Of a stretch of DNA of 64,000 bases, positions 26,109 through 37,644 are shown one piece after another. A program made the translations under genes and the position numbers. A model generated the notes under the pieces. It searched no databases. It was not told where the DNA came from and was given only the letters and a program-made list of their open reading frames with translations. The DNA is from Toxonevra muliebris (taxonomy: Eukaryota; Arthropoda; Insecta; Diptera; Pallopteridae): contig OY829326.1 of assembly GCA_963691655.1 (NCBI GenBank), forward strand, positions 78,733,235 through 78,797,234, written 5' to 3'. How positions within the stretch are numbered: position 1 is the stretch's first letter; each line of letters opens with the position of its first letter.

Positions 26109-26410
26109 TTAGTCCAAATCCATAAAATTTATATCAAAGTTTATGTAAAAATCATTTTGTTCCCTTTCTTTGTTATTGTTACCACTATCAAAAAGGACTC
26201 GAGTCCTGGTGCAAACGAGATTATGTATGGCTTCTTGTGGTGAAGTAAAACTATTGCGATATATATCCATCTTCTTTGAATCCTTTTGTTTCGAATCTAT
26301 CGTCTCGCTGCTGATATTCTCTAATAATATTGTCATCTTTTGGAAAATATACATTTTTTCAAATTAAAATTATTATTGGACTACTGGAAGTATTTCAATA
26401 CTAGACTGTT
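26109..26410 (-). pseudogene. Decayed exon 2 of the small secreted Cys-motif family (C/D type)
   Basis: The minus strand reads ILLEN...IYRN..TSPQEA in the frame ending at 26109. This aligns with ILLEQ...TYRNGGTSSQS of the 53.8 kb gene, including the run ATATCGCAA followed by TACTTCA. Just upstream, a stretch resembling the NICYSK region is recognisable (TGTATATTTTCCAAAAG) but lies in another frame with stops. No Cys-block exon start or signal-peptide exon was found. I read it as a fragmentary relic; the alternative is a very diverged 81-residue gene. Confidence 0.5.
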
Positions 26411-27089
26411 TATGTTGTGGTATGTTATGTATAAGTTACTGAAATAAATAAAGTAATAACTGATCAATTCTATTTAATTGTGATTATTTAAATTTTAAAT
26501 TATTTAATGTGTTTTGGGAATCACATTAAGAATGTGTATGAATGATGTCACCATTTTTATTATTCAAACACATAGAGATAGGGAAGATCAGAATAAGCGA
26601 ATATGGGATGAACAAATATTTAAAAATATCTGACCCAATTTTAATTGAAAATTCGCAAGATTAACTAAAAAAGCACCACATATGAAATATCAGGTATATA
26701 CATATGTATTAACGTAACATATGAATGACCAGTTTCCAGACAGAATTCAAATGATTTTTTGCATTACGCGGAATTGGAAAGAAAAAATCCCGAAATCTTA
26801 GAGATTAGAATTACTACAAAAAAAAAAAAAAAATACTGTTATAGCACAACAGCCCATGGAGGGCCTAGATCGAGCTTTTCGCATCCATTCAGGTTGTTTG
26901 AGTTATACCTATTTATACACGAATGGAAGAGATATACAGAATACTTTTCACCATTAGAAATTTGTAAGAAATTTAGAAAAATTAGGAAATTTAGAATATT
27001 TCGGGTGATCTGATATAGAATTTGTTCATTCCCCGTTTGAACATAGACAATATATTATTTTAATAAAACAAATGGGATTGGCACCTATC

Positions 27090-28175
27090 ATACTAACTAA
27101 ACACTTGAAATGGTATAATTGAGAAACCATAGTAAAGATGGCAATGAAATTCAGAAGGGGGTGTATTGGTAGTAGTTTTACTCAGAATTTTTGGACAAGG
27201 GAGTGTCCATATAAAAGAAATGCTTGAAGTGACGTAACTGGGAAATCATAGTTCGGTGGGCAATGAAAATTTGTATGAGAAAACGGTATGTTGGTTATTG
27301 GGCAGAATGTGGTCGTTTTGTGCAAGTGGGCGTGGCGATTCTCATACAACTAAAATAATTATTTGGGTATATCTTCGCAATCATTTACAGTACAGTATTG
27401 AGTTTTGCTACATGGATGTTGGTTGCCAATGAAACCAATGATTGAAAAAAGGGGCATAGAACCTCCCATATAATCTGAATTTTAAATATGAAATACCTCA
27501 GCAATGATTTACGGCAAGGCTCTAAAATTTGTTACAGAAATAATATTTACCAATGGCATTTATTTATTTAAATAAATTTTGTCAATTTCATTCTATGAAA
27601 AAATATGGTCAGGCACGGTGGTTAGTAGTAGTGGCCCTTCTCATTAATCAGCTCTAATGCTTTTTTAGATATATCTCCAGAACTATTTACAGTAGTTACA
27701 TTACATAAATTTGGTACAAGAACGTTGAGTGAGATTGGAAAAAAGGGGAGGCACTTTCCATATAATCAGAATTTTCATTATTGGATATCTCAGGAATTAT
27801 TTGTGGTGCGGTATTCGAATTTGGTATGAAAATATGATTTCTCGATAGAATTCGGTAGGTAAAATATTTGTAACTTTAGTTTAGTGTGTGCAACACCTTC
27901 TATGCAACTATAATTTTTAATATTTCCTAAATTATTTGTGGCACAGGATTTAAAGTTGACTCGAGAGCTTTGGTTGCCATACAAAAAGATATATCTGAGA
28001 AATTATATATCTAAGACTGTGAGTGTCTTTGGGCAAATAGGCATGGCTCCTCCCAAACAAAGGAGATGATTTAAAAGGCTTATGGGGAAACCCTAGTAAG
28101 GAAGACAAAGAAAGTTTGTTTGTGAAAGCGGAATGTTGTTAGTAGTTATTGGGTAGACACAAGGTAGCGTGGTGC
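27090..28175. repeat. Array of diverged tandem paragraphs, about 200-300 bp units
   Basis: Recurring phrases are TCCATATAA(T)C(A/T)GAATTTT, ATATCTCAGGAATTATTTGTGG (27785) against ATACCTCAGCAATGATTTACGG (27495) and ATTTCCTAAATTATTTGTGG (27925), each followed by a GGTATGAAAATA-like phrase, plus GGGAAA(T)C(A/C)(T/C)AGT phrases at 27125, 27240 and 28090. At least four degenerate units are visible. This is probably an internal repeat region of an old transposon. Confidence 0.5.
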
Positions 28176-28649
28176 CCTCAAAAGTCTGTATCCGTATACA
28201 GTTCTGAAAAACTTAAAAAAATAAAAAACAAATATCAATGATTCGTAGAAGTGTAGTATATACAAGGATGCAGTAGTGTAGGAAGGGGGCTAAAGGGAAT
28301 AAATGCCTCCCTCCATTCCAAATAATTCACTTTAAAGAGAAAAATAAAACAATATTTACGGAAAAAAATTTTACGGTCTGTGAAATGTATATTAAATTTA
28401 CATTTTCGCATTTTCCAATAAAACTGTAAAGCAAAGCTAACGTTTTGTTTATAAATGTCCGGTTAACCCGGTTTTTTGATCAAGTAGGTATTTGGAAGCC
28501 GAATACCGAATAGTTAAACACCCAAATCAAAAAGGGATCCAATCATCCAAAGGTACTCGTAGCTAAAAATAAAAAAGCTTTTTCAAAATTCAAACACTGT
28601 TCTGCGTCAAATGATATAAGTATTTTAATATAATACAATAAGAAAAATT

Positions 28650-30095
28650 AAAATATTTACCATTTCACATTTTCCAAGCTTCAATATTGAGTGAAATCTT
28701 TTCGATACCATGCACTGCTTTCATATTGTCCCTAGTAACTAAGGATGGCCAATTCTTGCAAGAATATCGATATTTATGTATCGAAGCGTTTCGAGCCTTT
28801 TTGTCGATATCAAAAATATCGCAAAAAAAATATATCATTCGAAATAATATACATCAAATTGTCGATATATCATATATCGAATATTTTTTTTTTAATGAAA
28901 ACTTAAAAAATAAACGTTTTGTAAGTTTATTAACATGAGCATACCTTTTTTATATATTTCGGAAATATATTACATACAATATATAACACATGTTTTTTTT
29001 AAATAATTCATTTTATTTTAACAAAACATATAGGAAAGTGAACAGTTTCTAAATCAATAAGCAGTGGCCCACAACTTATTTGGCACGGTATTACTTAGGC
29101 TGTGACTACTGTATTTAAATATATTGAAAGAAATAAATTAAAACGTTTCGAGTTTAAAGTGATTCCTTACTTGATTAAAATTGATTTTTAATGAAGAAAG
29201 TTTTTCTTTAAACATTGACAAAAAAACCGAAAATACTTTTTATTTTTCTTCTTTTTCTTTTATTATAGGCTCTGCCTGTTTTTCTTTACACAAATTTTAG
29301 ATACATTTAAACAATTTAATTCTTTAAATACCTAAATATCTGTACATTTATATACAAAATTTATATAAAAGACAAATTCTCGTTACGTATTGTTTTCTGT
29401 TGATGTCGATACCCAGCTTTCAGCCCATCTTTTCGGTGGTCTTCCTGGTCGTCGTCTTCACATGCTCATTCCATGCTCGTCTTCTGGATCTTATAAATTT
29501 TACACCTGTTTGAGTTCTAATGTCATTGTTTCTTACGTGATCAAGTCTATTTATACCGGCTATTGACCTTAGTGCTTGCATTTCTGTAGACCGTAGGAGT
29601 TGTTTTGTTTTTATGTTTTCCGCTCTAGCTTCTGCACCGTACGTGAGGATCGGCCTTAATATGGTTTTGTATATACGTGTTTTATTTTCAACGCTCATAT
29701 ACTTGTTTTTCCAAACAGTATACCGCAAGCATCCTGATATTCGCGCGCCGTTTGCACATCTTTCTCTCACCTTAGCTGTTATACTCCGACCACTCGATAC
29801 ATCTATGACCGAATATATTATGCAAGCTCTAAAATATTGCAATACGACTCACAATCTTAAATATTGTACAACAATATTTCAGTTTTATAAATCACTGTTT
29901 TCTAAAAGTATCGAGTATCCGATACTGACCCTTTTTTTACGAGACCAAGTAAACTACTCATGGTATGGCATCTTGTAAAAAAAATACTTGAATCAAATAA
30001 AAAGTATGGAGTATTTACTCGTATTTACTTGTATCAAATCATCACTAGTTATGTAAGCACTCTCAGCTCCAACAAAAGAAATGATTTTAATAACG
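28650..30095 (-). pseudogene. Disrupted member of the small secreted Cys-motif family (A/B type)
   Basis: 28650-28740 matches the 3' end of the gene at 20161 (the TRDNM-coding part and the downstream trailer), with a frame-changing indel and an early stop. 30047-30092 matches its middle (codons for the region around TGYSR...GAES). Between them are about 1.3 kb of foreign DNA that include a non-LTR retrotransposon fragment, and about 75 bp of gene sequence are missing. After 30095 the exon 1 region is gone, and homology to the gene's 5' flank resumes near 30400. It is clearly non-functional. Confidence 0.75.
29420..29900 (-). pseudogene. Non-LTR retrotransposon RT C-terminal fragment
   Basis: Minus frame 29842-29420 encodes NKYMSVENKTRIYKTILRPILTYGAEARAENIKTKQLLRSTEMQALRSIAG..DHVRNNDIRTQTGV, split here into its recognisable blocks, the thumb/C-terminal region common to BovB/RTE-like ORF2 proteins. 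It is 5'-truncated and lies inside the disrupted gene copy at 28650-30095. Confidence 0.75.
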
Positions 30096-30385
30096 GCATC
30101 TTGTCACAGCTAGATATAAGAAAAGAGAAACTGCTACGTCTTCAACAGCAAGTTTTTCAAATTTTTCCCTTACCACGACTGAATATGCGTTATCGGCGTG
30201 TGGAGGAAAACTACAGTTAGAGATAGTCAGTCTGCGCATAAATGTTAAAATTTTGCACTTGTCTTCCGAAACGAGAGCAACTTTTGAAATTATATACAAT
30301 GTGAAATTAAAAGCTAGGGTTGTGCGAATAATTCGCATATTTTCGATATTCGTATTCGCAATTTTTTATGTATTTTTTTTTCAGT
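30095..30385 (+). other. Insert in the pseudogene, possible hAT dimerisation-domain relic
   Basis: This stretch has no counterpart in the intact paralogues. One frame (about 30165-30290) reads TTEYALSACGGKLQ...SLRINVKILHLSS, weakly like the hAT ERVFS..G...RR..L domain. The call is tentative. Confidence 0.3.
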
Positions 30386-30785
30386 ACTAAAACCTTAATG
30401 TTGACATACTCGTGCACGTTTCGTAGGTTTTCTATAGTTTTATTATCACCTTAATCAGTGCGGGTTATCAAATGAGATAGCAAGAAATATTTGTAAAAAA
30501 TAAAAACAAATTTTCTTTGCTGATAGCAAAAATGTTTAATTTCGTGATTATTATGTATAACGTGCATGTGAACGCAGGAATATAACAGCGATAACGATAG
30601 CTAAGTGCTACTGATCGCAAGCTGCTGGTTGCTTGCGTGTTTGAAAATCTATGACTAATATTCTTGAAGTGGGTAATAAAAATCATTCAAAAGGCATTCT
30701 CAAGTGTCGAACTAATTAGAATTTATAACTGATTAAGGCCAATGAGTAATAATTCATGGAGAAATCTCGTGAAATGCATATTAAT
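30385..30785 (-). repeat. Duplicated 5' flank of the 20.2 kb gene
   Basis: This stretch aligns over about 380 bp with 20860-21235, upstream of the gene at 20161. Shared landmarks are CGCAGGA(A/G)TATAA(C/T)AGCGATAACGAT, TTCTTGAAGTGGGTAATAAAA and GTCGAACTAATTA/GCCGAACTAATTA. It shows that the pseudogene arose by segmental duplication including regulatory sequence, not by retroposition. Confidence 0.8.
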
Positions 30786-32500
30786 TAGGTTTATAAGCAG
30801 TAGCGGATCTAAAAATCTTCAATGGGGCGGAGTCTTTTTTTGAAGCAGTGTGGGATTTAACCCGAGCACAAAACCTCTTCGATGTACGACGGTGCTCCAA
30901 TTATGTTTGCCTTTAAGTATTTTATTTCGTTCAGAAGGCGTCAGTTGGCCTAAGCTAAAAAAACCGTTTGTTTGGTCTGTTCGAAGGAAGTCTGTAGATT
31001 AACCAGTTCGTTATGTTATGTGCCCTATTGTATTTCTGCCTAGTCGTTTTTCCTACTGAAGCGTATCGGATTAACCACTGTGTCGGTAATATGTCGCAGC
31101 TCGGTGACTGTGTTACCGCTCGTTGAGTCTCAAGGTCTAATTATAGAAACTTAACGTAACGAAACCAACTTTTGGCATCTTTGTCCATGCGAAATTCACA
31201 TTTTTCTAATAGCAACAAATCATTTTAGAGAGCTCAAATTTATAATTTATTTTGGACACAAAACAAGTTACAAATAAGAGTGAACTAAGTATTGAAATTT
31301 TTTGAGAGTGAACTTTCACAAAATGTTCCGAAATAAAATGAGCGTTTTCTGTATAGCCTCTGAAAACATTCAAAATTATGATTCTTTTAAGATTCATAAG
31401 TAAGAGCACTCAGAAAATAGTCAGAAATACGGTTCATTTTAGATTTATATTTCAGAGCGCTTACAATTTTTGTTATATTTTGGCGATTTTTATTTAGTAT
31501 TCTGGTTACAAACAAAATTTTGCTGCGGCAACGTTGGTTCTCACCTTACTCCTGAATCATTTATAAAAATTTATTATTTTTATTTTGAAAAATGTGATGG
31601 AAAGCCACAGTAATTTCAAACTCAAGGACCTTAAACTTCTAATAAGAACTAATAACATACCCAACAAATTACCACACTTTGTTGTTAGTTGCACATATCG
31701 TAATGTCGTTATTACTAATTTCTCGCTATCATAAGTTTTTGAGATAATCACACATTATTTTTAAGAACACTGAAAACATTTATAAAAAGAAATTGAAACT
31801 GCACTGTAAAATTTAATAAAAAAGTGTTAACTTTAATTCATCAATTTTGTTCCTTTTCGTTGGGTATTCACTTCTTAGATAATGTTATACCACGCTGCCA
31901 CTGAGGTGGCGAATCCAAAATAGACAATGTTAATTAAGACATTTTAGGTACTCCCTGTATTTAGTGTGATTTGGACTTTTTATCTTAAGTAAAATAATGC
32001 GAAGCTTAATAAAGGAATACAAATTTTATCACACATTTTTTTAAATAGGATTCAGGTTTTATGTACACATATGATTGAAGATATTTGTTTTCCAATTGAA
32101 TTGATATAAACTTTTAGATATTTTTCTTCGAAATTAAGAAATAAAAATTAAATCAATATTTTGGTCACTACCAGTCCTATATTGAGAATTATTTCGTGCA
32201 TTTTATTTTTGTGTTTCTAAAAATAACTTTGTCTGCATTAATGGTATTTTCTTGGCGTTGGAATTGGAAGAAAATCACATTAAATTTGTTCAAAGCAGGG
32301 ATGTTAACAAACCAAATATGGTTCGGTTCAGCGGTATACGGTCCCTCTGGACCACTGGTTCTTTTCTAAAACCGGTTCTTCTGCACCATCGAACCGCAGC
32401 ACAGTGATTTGACCCCATATAACGAAGGGACAAAATTAAAAGGAGCGCTGTGATTTTGATGAAATTTCGAGTGGTATTAAATTTTGGGTCGCTAGCTTTT
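30786..32500. other. Intergenic, no gene seen
   Basis: Mixed composition. 32305-32400 has duplicated AACCGxTTC/ACCACTGGTTC phrases, likely repeat debris. Confidence 0.45.
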
Positions 32501-32723
32501 TTTGGTTTCGCAACAAAATAAGCTTTAAGTTACAATTTTCATAATATTTGGGAAGCTATAGTCATGAAATTTATTTTATTTAGTTATGTTGATATTGGAA
32601 TTTTCAGAACATTTTATGGAATCCTTTAAGTGGAGATATTTGGAATCAAATCTGTAGTTCTGGGCTATGATTTCAAATATTAGTAGCTTATATAGGATAT
32701 TGAAAGATTAAGAACTATCACTA

Positions 32724-32772
32724 AGATCACTGATGAGAAATTGTGGCGGATTCCGAAACGGCCGTCTGATTT
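32724..32772 (+). ncRNA. Hammerhead ribozyme motif (type I), copy 2
   Basis: Same layout as the motif at 8648: stem I AGATCA/TGATTT, core CTGATGA (32730-32736), stem II GAAATT/GATTCC with loop GTGGCG, core GAAA (32755-32758), stem III CGGCCG (32759-32764) and cleavage site TC (32765-32766). Compared with copy 1, the U-G pair in stem I has become C-G, and stem III changed from CGATCG to CGGCCG while staying self-complementary; both changes preserve pairing. Stem II has one A-C mismatch, so this copy may be weaker. It lies inside the dispersed repeat at 32520-33040. Confidence 0.68.
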
Positions 32773-32904
32773 GCCCGTCTCCATATACATTGCTGTTGTG
32801 ATACCTACATTTGTTCATTAAGTCTGTTTATATATAACTTCACCTTTAGCCCTGGCAGCTAGTGCTTGGCTTTAAGTTAGTTTTAAAATTTATTTTAAGA
32901 TTAA

Positions 32905-32930
32905 ATAAATAATAATAATAATAATAAATA
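32905..32930. repeat. AAT microsatellite
   Basis: AATAATAATAATAATAATAAA tract, possibly the tail of a retroposed sequence (32828-32930) inserted in the hammerhead-bearing repeat. Confidence 0.6.
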
Positions 32931-33040
32931 TATGACTTCAATTAAGGAATTTAGCATGAACTTAAGTCATGACTTTGAAAATCAACGTCTACATTTAATT
33001 TTCATAGTCTCCTAAAAACTATAATAATCCTTTAATGTTG

Positions 33041-35090
33041 GAAGAAAATTGATATTAATGAATACAACTTTTGGCTTTTTACACTTTCAGTCATTTTTTA
33101 GCATGCTTGCATACTTTTAGGGTTAACAAAAAAAGTATATTTGTTGAAAAGATCGGGTTCAGACCTACTTTCAAATTGAATTATTTCCGATAAAGAAAGG
33201 TGCATTCTAAAATTGAGAAAAAATCCAAGAAAAAATTTGTACATATTTTCTAGATTTTCTGTCCCAAAATTCGTCAATTTTCAGTTTTCGTATTTTGTAA
33301 AATACTTAACTTTAGAAACTATGCAGAATTTTTGGACTACCAAATCTTGATAAAAAAATTAACTCCAAAAATTTCCTTAACAAACTGGAATACAAAACTG
33401 GAACTTTTGGCAGGATATCATTAAAAACTTATTTTTAACAGGTTTTTTACTCAACGGACTAAATCACTAAAATCGAACGATTCCACATTTTTGTGAAAAA
33501 TTTGTCGACTTTGAGCTGCTCTTGCACCCACACTAATTATTTTTTCGCCAAGATTTTTTGGGGTTTTCTTAGTTGTTTGGTGTCAGTTATAAATTTTTGG
33601 AAATTTGCCTATGGGGCGAATTACTATGCGTTGCACACTGGGGCGAAGCTGCCAAAACTTCAACATAATTTTTTTGAAAAGTTAATGATGCCTAGTATTT
33701 AAATATGAATGCTGTTATAATTTCTTTTTTAAATTTTATTTGTCTTCGCTGTAAAAATCAATTGAATTTGGGACAGATTTACTGACAGAATTGCTTCGAA
33801 AGAACATTTTTTTTAACCAAATCCCTTAAGTTTTTTCGACTCAACTTTTAGATATTTAGTAATCATGGTTATTTCTCATTAACTTCATATATTTACTCAT
33901 TACGTTGAATATATATTGAATCAAATATTTACCACTTTATACAGGTATTTCAAAACTCCTTTTACTCAATTCTTTAGTAGCACGTATCTTTCGTTCGCCC
34001 ACAATCGCTAAAGAAGAGTAGTTAGTATCAGTGTAAAAGTGACAATGTCTACTTCTTATTTTGTATTACTGTAGCTGCGGCCACCTGCAACTCCGTTAAT
34101 AGATAATCATTTTGTCTCTCCATCTCAAAGAAAAACTATTTTTATAAAATTGAAATTATTTTTGCCTCAAATTGTATTGCATACTCTAGGGCTTTTGGTT
34201 TTGTGGGATCTTTCCAAAGCAACAATATTTTCTTTCACAACAAGCTATATTAACATTAAGCCAAAAAGTATGCTGGATTTTTTTATAAACTGTTCGTGTT
34301 TATATCTCTGAATTTACATTTTTATTGCAGATTTTCTTATCGAAAAGAGCATCCAGCCACGCCCATGTTTGTTATGCTAGCTTGGACTATTATTTGGTAT
34401 TCATGAGCAAAATTTCACATTCATATCTTGATTGGTTAAGATTTTATACCATTTGGAAGATTTAGTTTGTATGGGAGGTAGGCGTTAAAATTAGTTGATC
34501 ACGCTTATTTTTAAATTTTTCCTAATTTATACCAAAAAGTTATAAATATGAAAAATTTAAGACTTACGACAACTTCTTGAGTTTTTTAGTAAAAAATGTA
34601 TTGAGCGCTTATTCGGTTCAAAAATCATGCAACGTAAAATTTGATATTGCTATTCAAATTTCACTTGTCTGGGAGCTATGCGTGGTTATTTCTCGATGTT
34701 AAAAAATTTTAACACAATAGTTATCTTGGGCCTTGTTTACAGTATTTGATTTAATTTGCTACAAAATTTTCTTTAACATACATTTTTTATTTTTATTTTT
34801 TTTTTTTTGTTATATTAAATTTTAGGTACCAGAACTTGTTATCAAATTTTCTATACATATATTTCGAATAAAACATATCAAATTAATTTTACATTTTAAA
34901 AAGTGTTGTAGAAATTGGCATACCCCGAGAAAATGAGGTGCCCAACTGAGCAACAAAGTATACATACTCATATACAGAATAATGAAAAATAAATTTTCTC
35001 TTTATTTTAGAAGTTATTATAAGTTGAAAGAAGCGAAAATAAAAAAATTAGAAAGATGCATTGAAAGGGTTAAGGGATTCACTCCTGCAA
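33041..35090. other. Intergenic, no gene seen
   Basis: AT-rich. 34360-34500 (CCACGCCCATG...TGTATGGGAGGTAGGCG) resembles the paragraphs of the 27-28 kb array. Confidence 0.45.
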
Positions 35091-35192
35091 CAATAACAAT
35101 AAAAGTAAAATAAAAAAGTAAAAGTAAATTTATTTTAATCAAAACATTTAATATTTTACATTTTCCAAGCTGGAATACTTCGCGAATATTTT

Positions 35193-35736
35193 TTAATCCC
35201 ATTCACTTTCATCCACTACTTTCATATTATCCCTAGTAACTTGTTGAACGTTTTCCCAATCATCTACTGCCACAGTGCCATTGAAATTTTGACTAATGCG
35301 ACTGTAGCCAGTCGTGTAAACACTCTCAGCTCCAATAAAAGAAGTGATATTGATATCAACCGTTTTGACTGGGTGCATAACTTCGGATTGCTTAAATGTT
35401 GCAAAGATTGAATTATCCTCTTTATAGCAAATATTGGTGCGCAGTAATATTTTCTTATCATTCACATCGTTTGTATGTAGAATTTTGCAGCCAAAGACTC
35501 TGTTTTTGGGGCATGTCAAACGATCACAGTGCCAAATGCCTGCATGATACGGAAATGATATGTATCAATAAGTTGGATAGAAATAAAATGATTTTGTTTT
35601 TTAACTTACCATCTTTGTAAGACAATTTGATATCATCAATATGGGAGTTAACAGGTACAGCTTTACCATCGATGCAACTGCTGTGGAGCAATGCACCAAG
35701 CGTGAGGAGGATGGCGTAGTTGAAGAATTTAATCAT
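35193..35736 (-). CDS. Small secreted Cys-motif protein, family member B, C-terminally shortened
   Basis: Exon 1 is 35736-35610 and exon 2 is 35539-35193, separated by a 70 bp phase-1 intron (GTAAGT donor). The product is 157 residues. The signal peptide ends near SSCIDG, followed by GKAVPV, much as in member A (GKAVPG). Exon 2 opens GIWHCDRLTCPKNR and carries RTNIC, and the VKTVDINITSF(I/V)GAES block is nearly identical to member A. It ends at EWD followed by TAA, where member A reads EWDQ. The 15 codons after the stop are still readable in the same frame and end in the same SSLENVKY and a second stop, so a CAA-to-TAA change has trimmed a conserved tail. It may still be functional. Function unknown. 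Confidence 0.8.
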
Positions 35737-36079
35737 TATGCACAGAAAGAAAAGTTACAATTTGAAATGTTGAAATGTTTTCAGAAATTTAAAAATTTCT
35801 ATGTAAGCCACTGTTGATTATTTAATATACATAATTTAATCTTTAACAATTTTCATATAATATAAATTAACTAATGTTTAATTGAAATTAAAATGCAACA
35901 CACTTTACTCTATTCTGATGCTTTCGTGCTTATCGCTGACTTTTATATATGTGTTTAGCATCAGATTATTTTGATAAATAAACATAAACTAATTAAAACA
36001 TTTTAAAAAAAAGCACACCCCTATCAGCATAAAAAGTAGTCTATGAATAGATTTTATGATTGTGCATACAATACAACCG

Positions 36080-36215
36080 AAAGCTAAGTAGTAATAGGCT
36101 TTCGAAAGCCTCCGACAAGTTGGCCCCTCCACTTTCAAAAAGTGGCAATTTTTTATCGGATTAATTAGGATATGTCAACCACCGTTCGGAACCGGCGTTA
36201 AACTGTAGGTCTATC
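36080..36215 (+). repeat. Second copy of the CGTTCGGA..CGGCGTTAAACTGTAGGTC repeat
   Basis: It has CCGTTCGGAACCGGCGTTAA and ACTGTAGGTC in the same orientation as 4720-4868, but the AAAAATTGCCAC hairpin half is inverted (GTGGCAATTTTTTATCGG). Confidence 0.55.
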
Positions 36216-36254
36216 GTTTGTTTCATTTCTTTGCATCAGAGACCGAAAATTAGA

Positions 36255-36395
36255 GTTACGAAAAAATTGCCTAAATTTAAGAAATATTTTTTAAGTTACA
36301 CGATAAGAGTTTTGAGCAACTTTTATTTTTTTAAGTTTTCCATATCTTTTATTCCATAAGTTATATTTTTACGTATCTCATGTATTTTTTAAGTT
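36255..36395. repeat. AAGTTAC/GTAACTT palindromic repeat, minor block
   Basis: TTTTAAGTTACACGATAAGAG, GAGCAACTTTTATTTTTTTA (split) and similar phrases match the array at 37950-38230. Confidence 0.5.
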
Positions 36396-36603
36396 GCACG
36401 CTTTATATATGTATATACAAATAGTATATATTTTACCTGTGGCACATTTAAAAAAAAGAATTTAAAAAACTTTTACAAAATTGTAAAAATGTATTAACAT
36501 TTTTCAGAAACAAGTTCACCGTGACATTTTTTTTTTAATTTCCCCAAATTTTTTCAATTAAAATCTCGTTTTCAAGTTTTTTAAAATTTTAAATACTTTT
36601 ATA

Positions 36604-37502
36604 TACAACGAAGGACAAAAGTCTACATACACCTCCGGGTTTTCAGTTTCTCTAAATCTAAAAGAAAAAATAAGATTGTAGTGTAAAGGATGCTTATTTA
36701 TTCATATGCAAAAAATAAAAGATTTACTTCAAGAATACAGTGAAAATACATCATGAACCAAAGTATGTTTTCTAAACTAATTCGAGGTCGCTGAACAACA
36801 ATTTTTTTTTTTCTATGGGTAAGTTTTTCAGGTTACAGTTTTACTTACAAACAAATATCTTATTATCTATATACAATATACTTATATTTATATATCATTG
36901 TATGTACATCATTGAAAATATAATTAAATTACGCGTCTAATGTATCCAAGTCTGTTTAAATTGGACTATACCTGATTGAGACATATCTGCTGAAAGTTCA
37001 ATTTTGTTGTGGGTTTTGAGAAATTTTCGCACAAGTTCGTGGCTAAGTTTTCTTTCTCACGAAAAGCAATCACAAAATCTAGTTTTATTTTTATAGATAT
37101 AAATATTTGCCTGTAAAAAGATATAAAACTGTAACTTGAAAAAAAAAATAAATGCAATTTTCATTAGTTTAGAAAACATACATTGGCTCATGTTATCTTT
37201 CAAGTTTGAAATTCTGTATCCCAGTGTAATAAGACTTGAAGAGACCGGAAACTTAGTTGCTTCAATGCAATGACGACTGCAATATCTATTGACGCCCAAG
37301 GAGGACCCAATTAATACTGAAAGTGGCATAAAATGTTATTGCTCATAGTAATTTTTTGTTGTATATATGAATTTTTTTTAGTTTTAGTAATAAATAGTCA
37401 TGGTTTACAAATCTGCAGCCCTACTTTGTCTTTTAGATTCCTTAGTTTTACAGAAACTAAAAATCCGGTTAGGGTGTATGTAGACTTTTGCCCTTGACTG
37501 TA
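36604..37502. mobile_element. Non-autonomous Tc1-type element with TA duplication
   Basis: Terminal repeats: left CAACGAAGGACAAAAGTCTA+CATACACC, right (reversed) CAGTCAAGGGCAAAAGTCTA+CATACACC, each preceded by TA. A second inverted pair lies inside (36752-36780 and 37164-37192, about 29 bp, CATGAACCAAAGTATG against CATGAGCCAATGTATG). Ends of the type CAGT..A-x-G..AAGT-x-TACATACACC are typical of Tc1 elements. No transposase frame; 895 bp. Confidence 0.75.
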
Positions 37503-37644
37503 TATTCATTTGTTTACTTACAACTGTTTTGTATCTATTACATTTTTAGATAGAATAGAAATTTATAGAAAACTAAAGAAGTTTCACTTATAAGTAAAAG
37601 AAAGCGATTTTATGAAGAATTAAATTCTTTTGAAATATTATATG

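Larger units (their letters stand above)
32520..33040 (+). repeat. Hammerhead-bearing dispersed repeat, copy 1
   Basis: Aligns with the reverse complement of 56240-56480: AATCAAATCTGTA(G/A)TTCTGGG, ATTTCAAATATTAGTAGCTTATATAGGAT, AACTATCACTAAG(A/C)TCACTG, TTTGTTCATTAAG, and later CATGAAC(T)(T)AA(A)GTCAT(G/A)ACTTTGAAAA and TTTTCATAG. An AT-microsatellite-bearing stretch (32828-32930) interrupts it. The ribozyme motif sits at 32724-32772. Confidence 0.75.

Noticed and set aside
29613..29978. 121-residue plus frame
   Set aside because: Antisense shadow of the LINE RT fragment on the minus strand.
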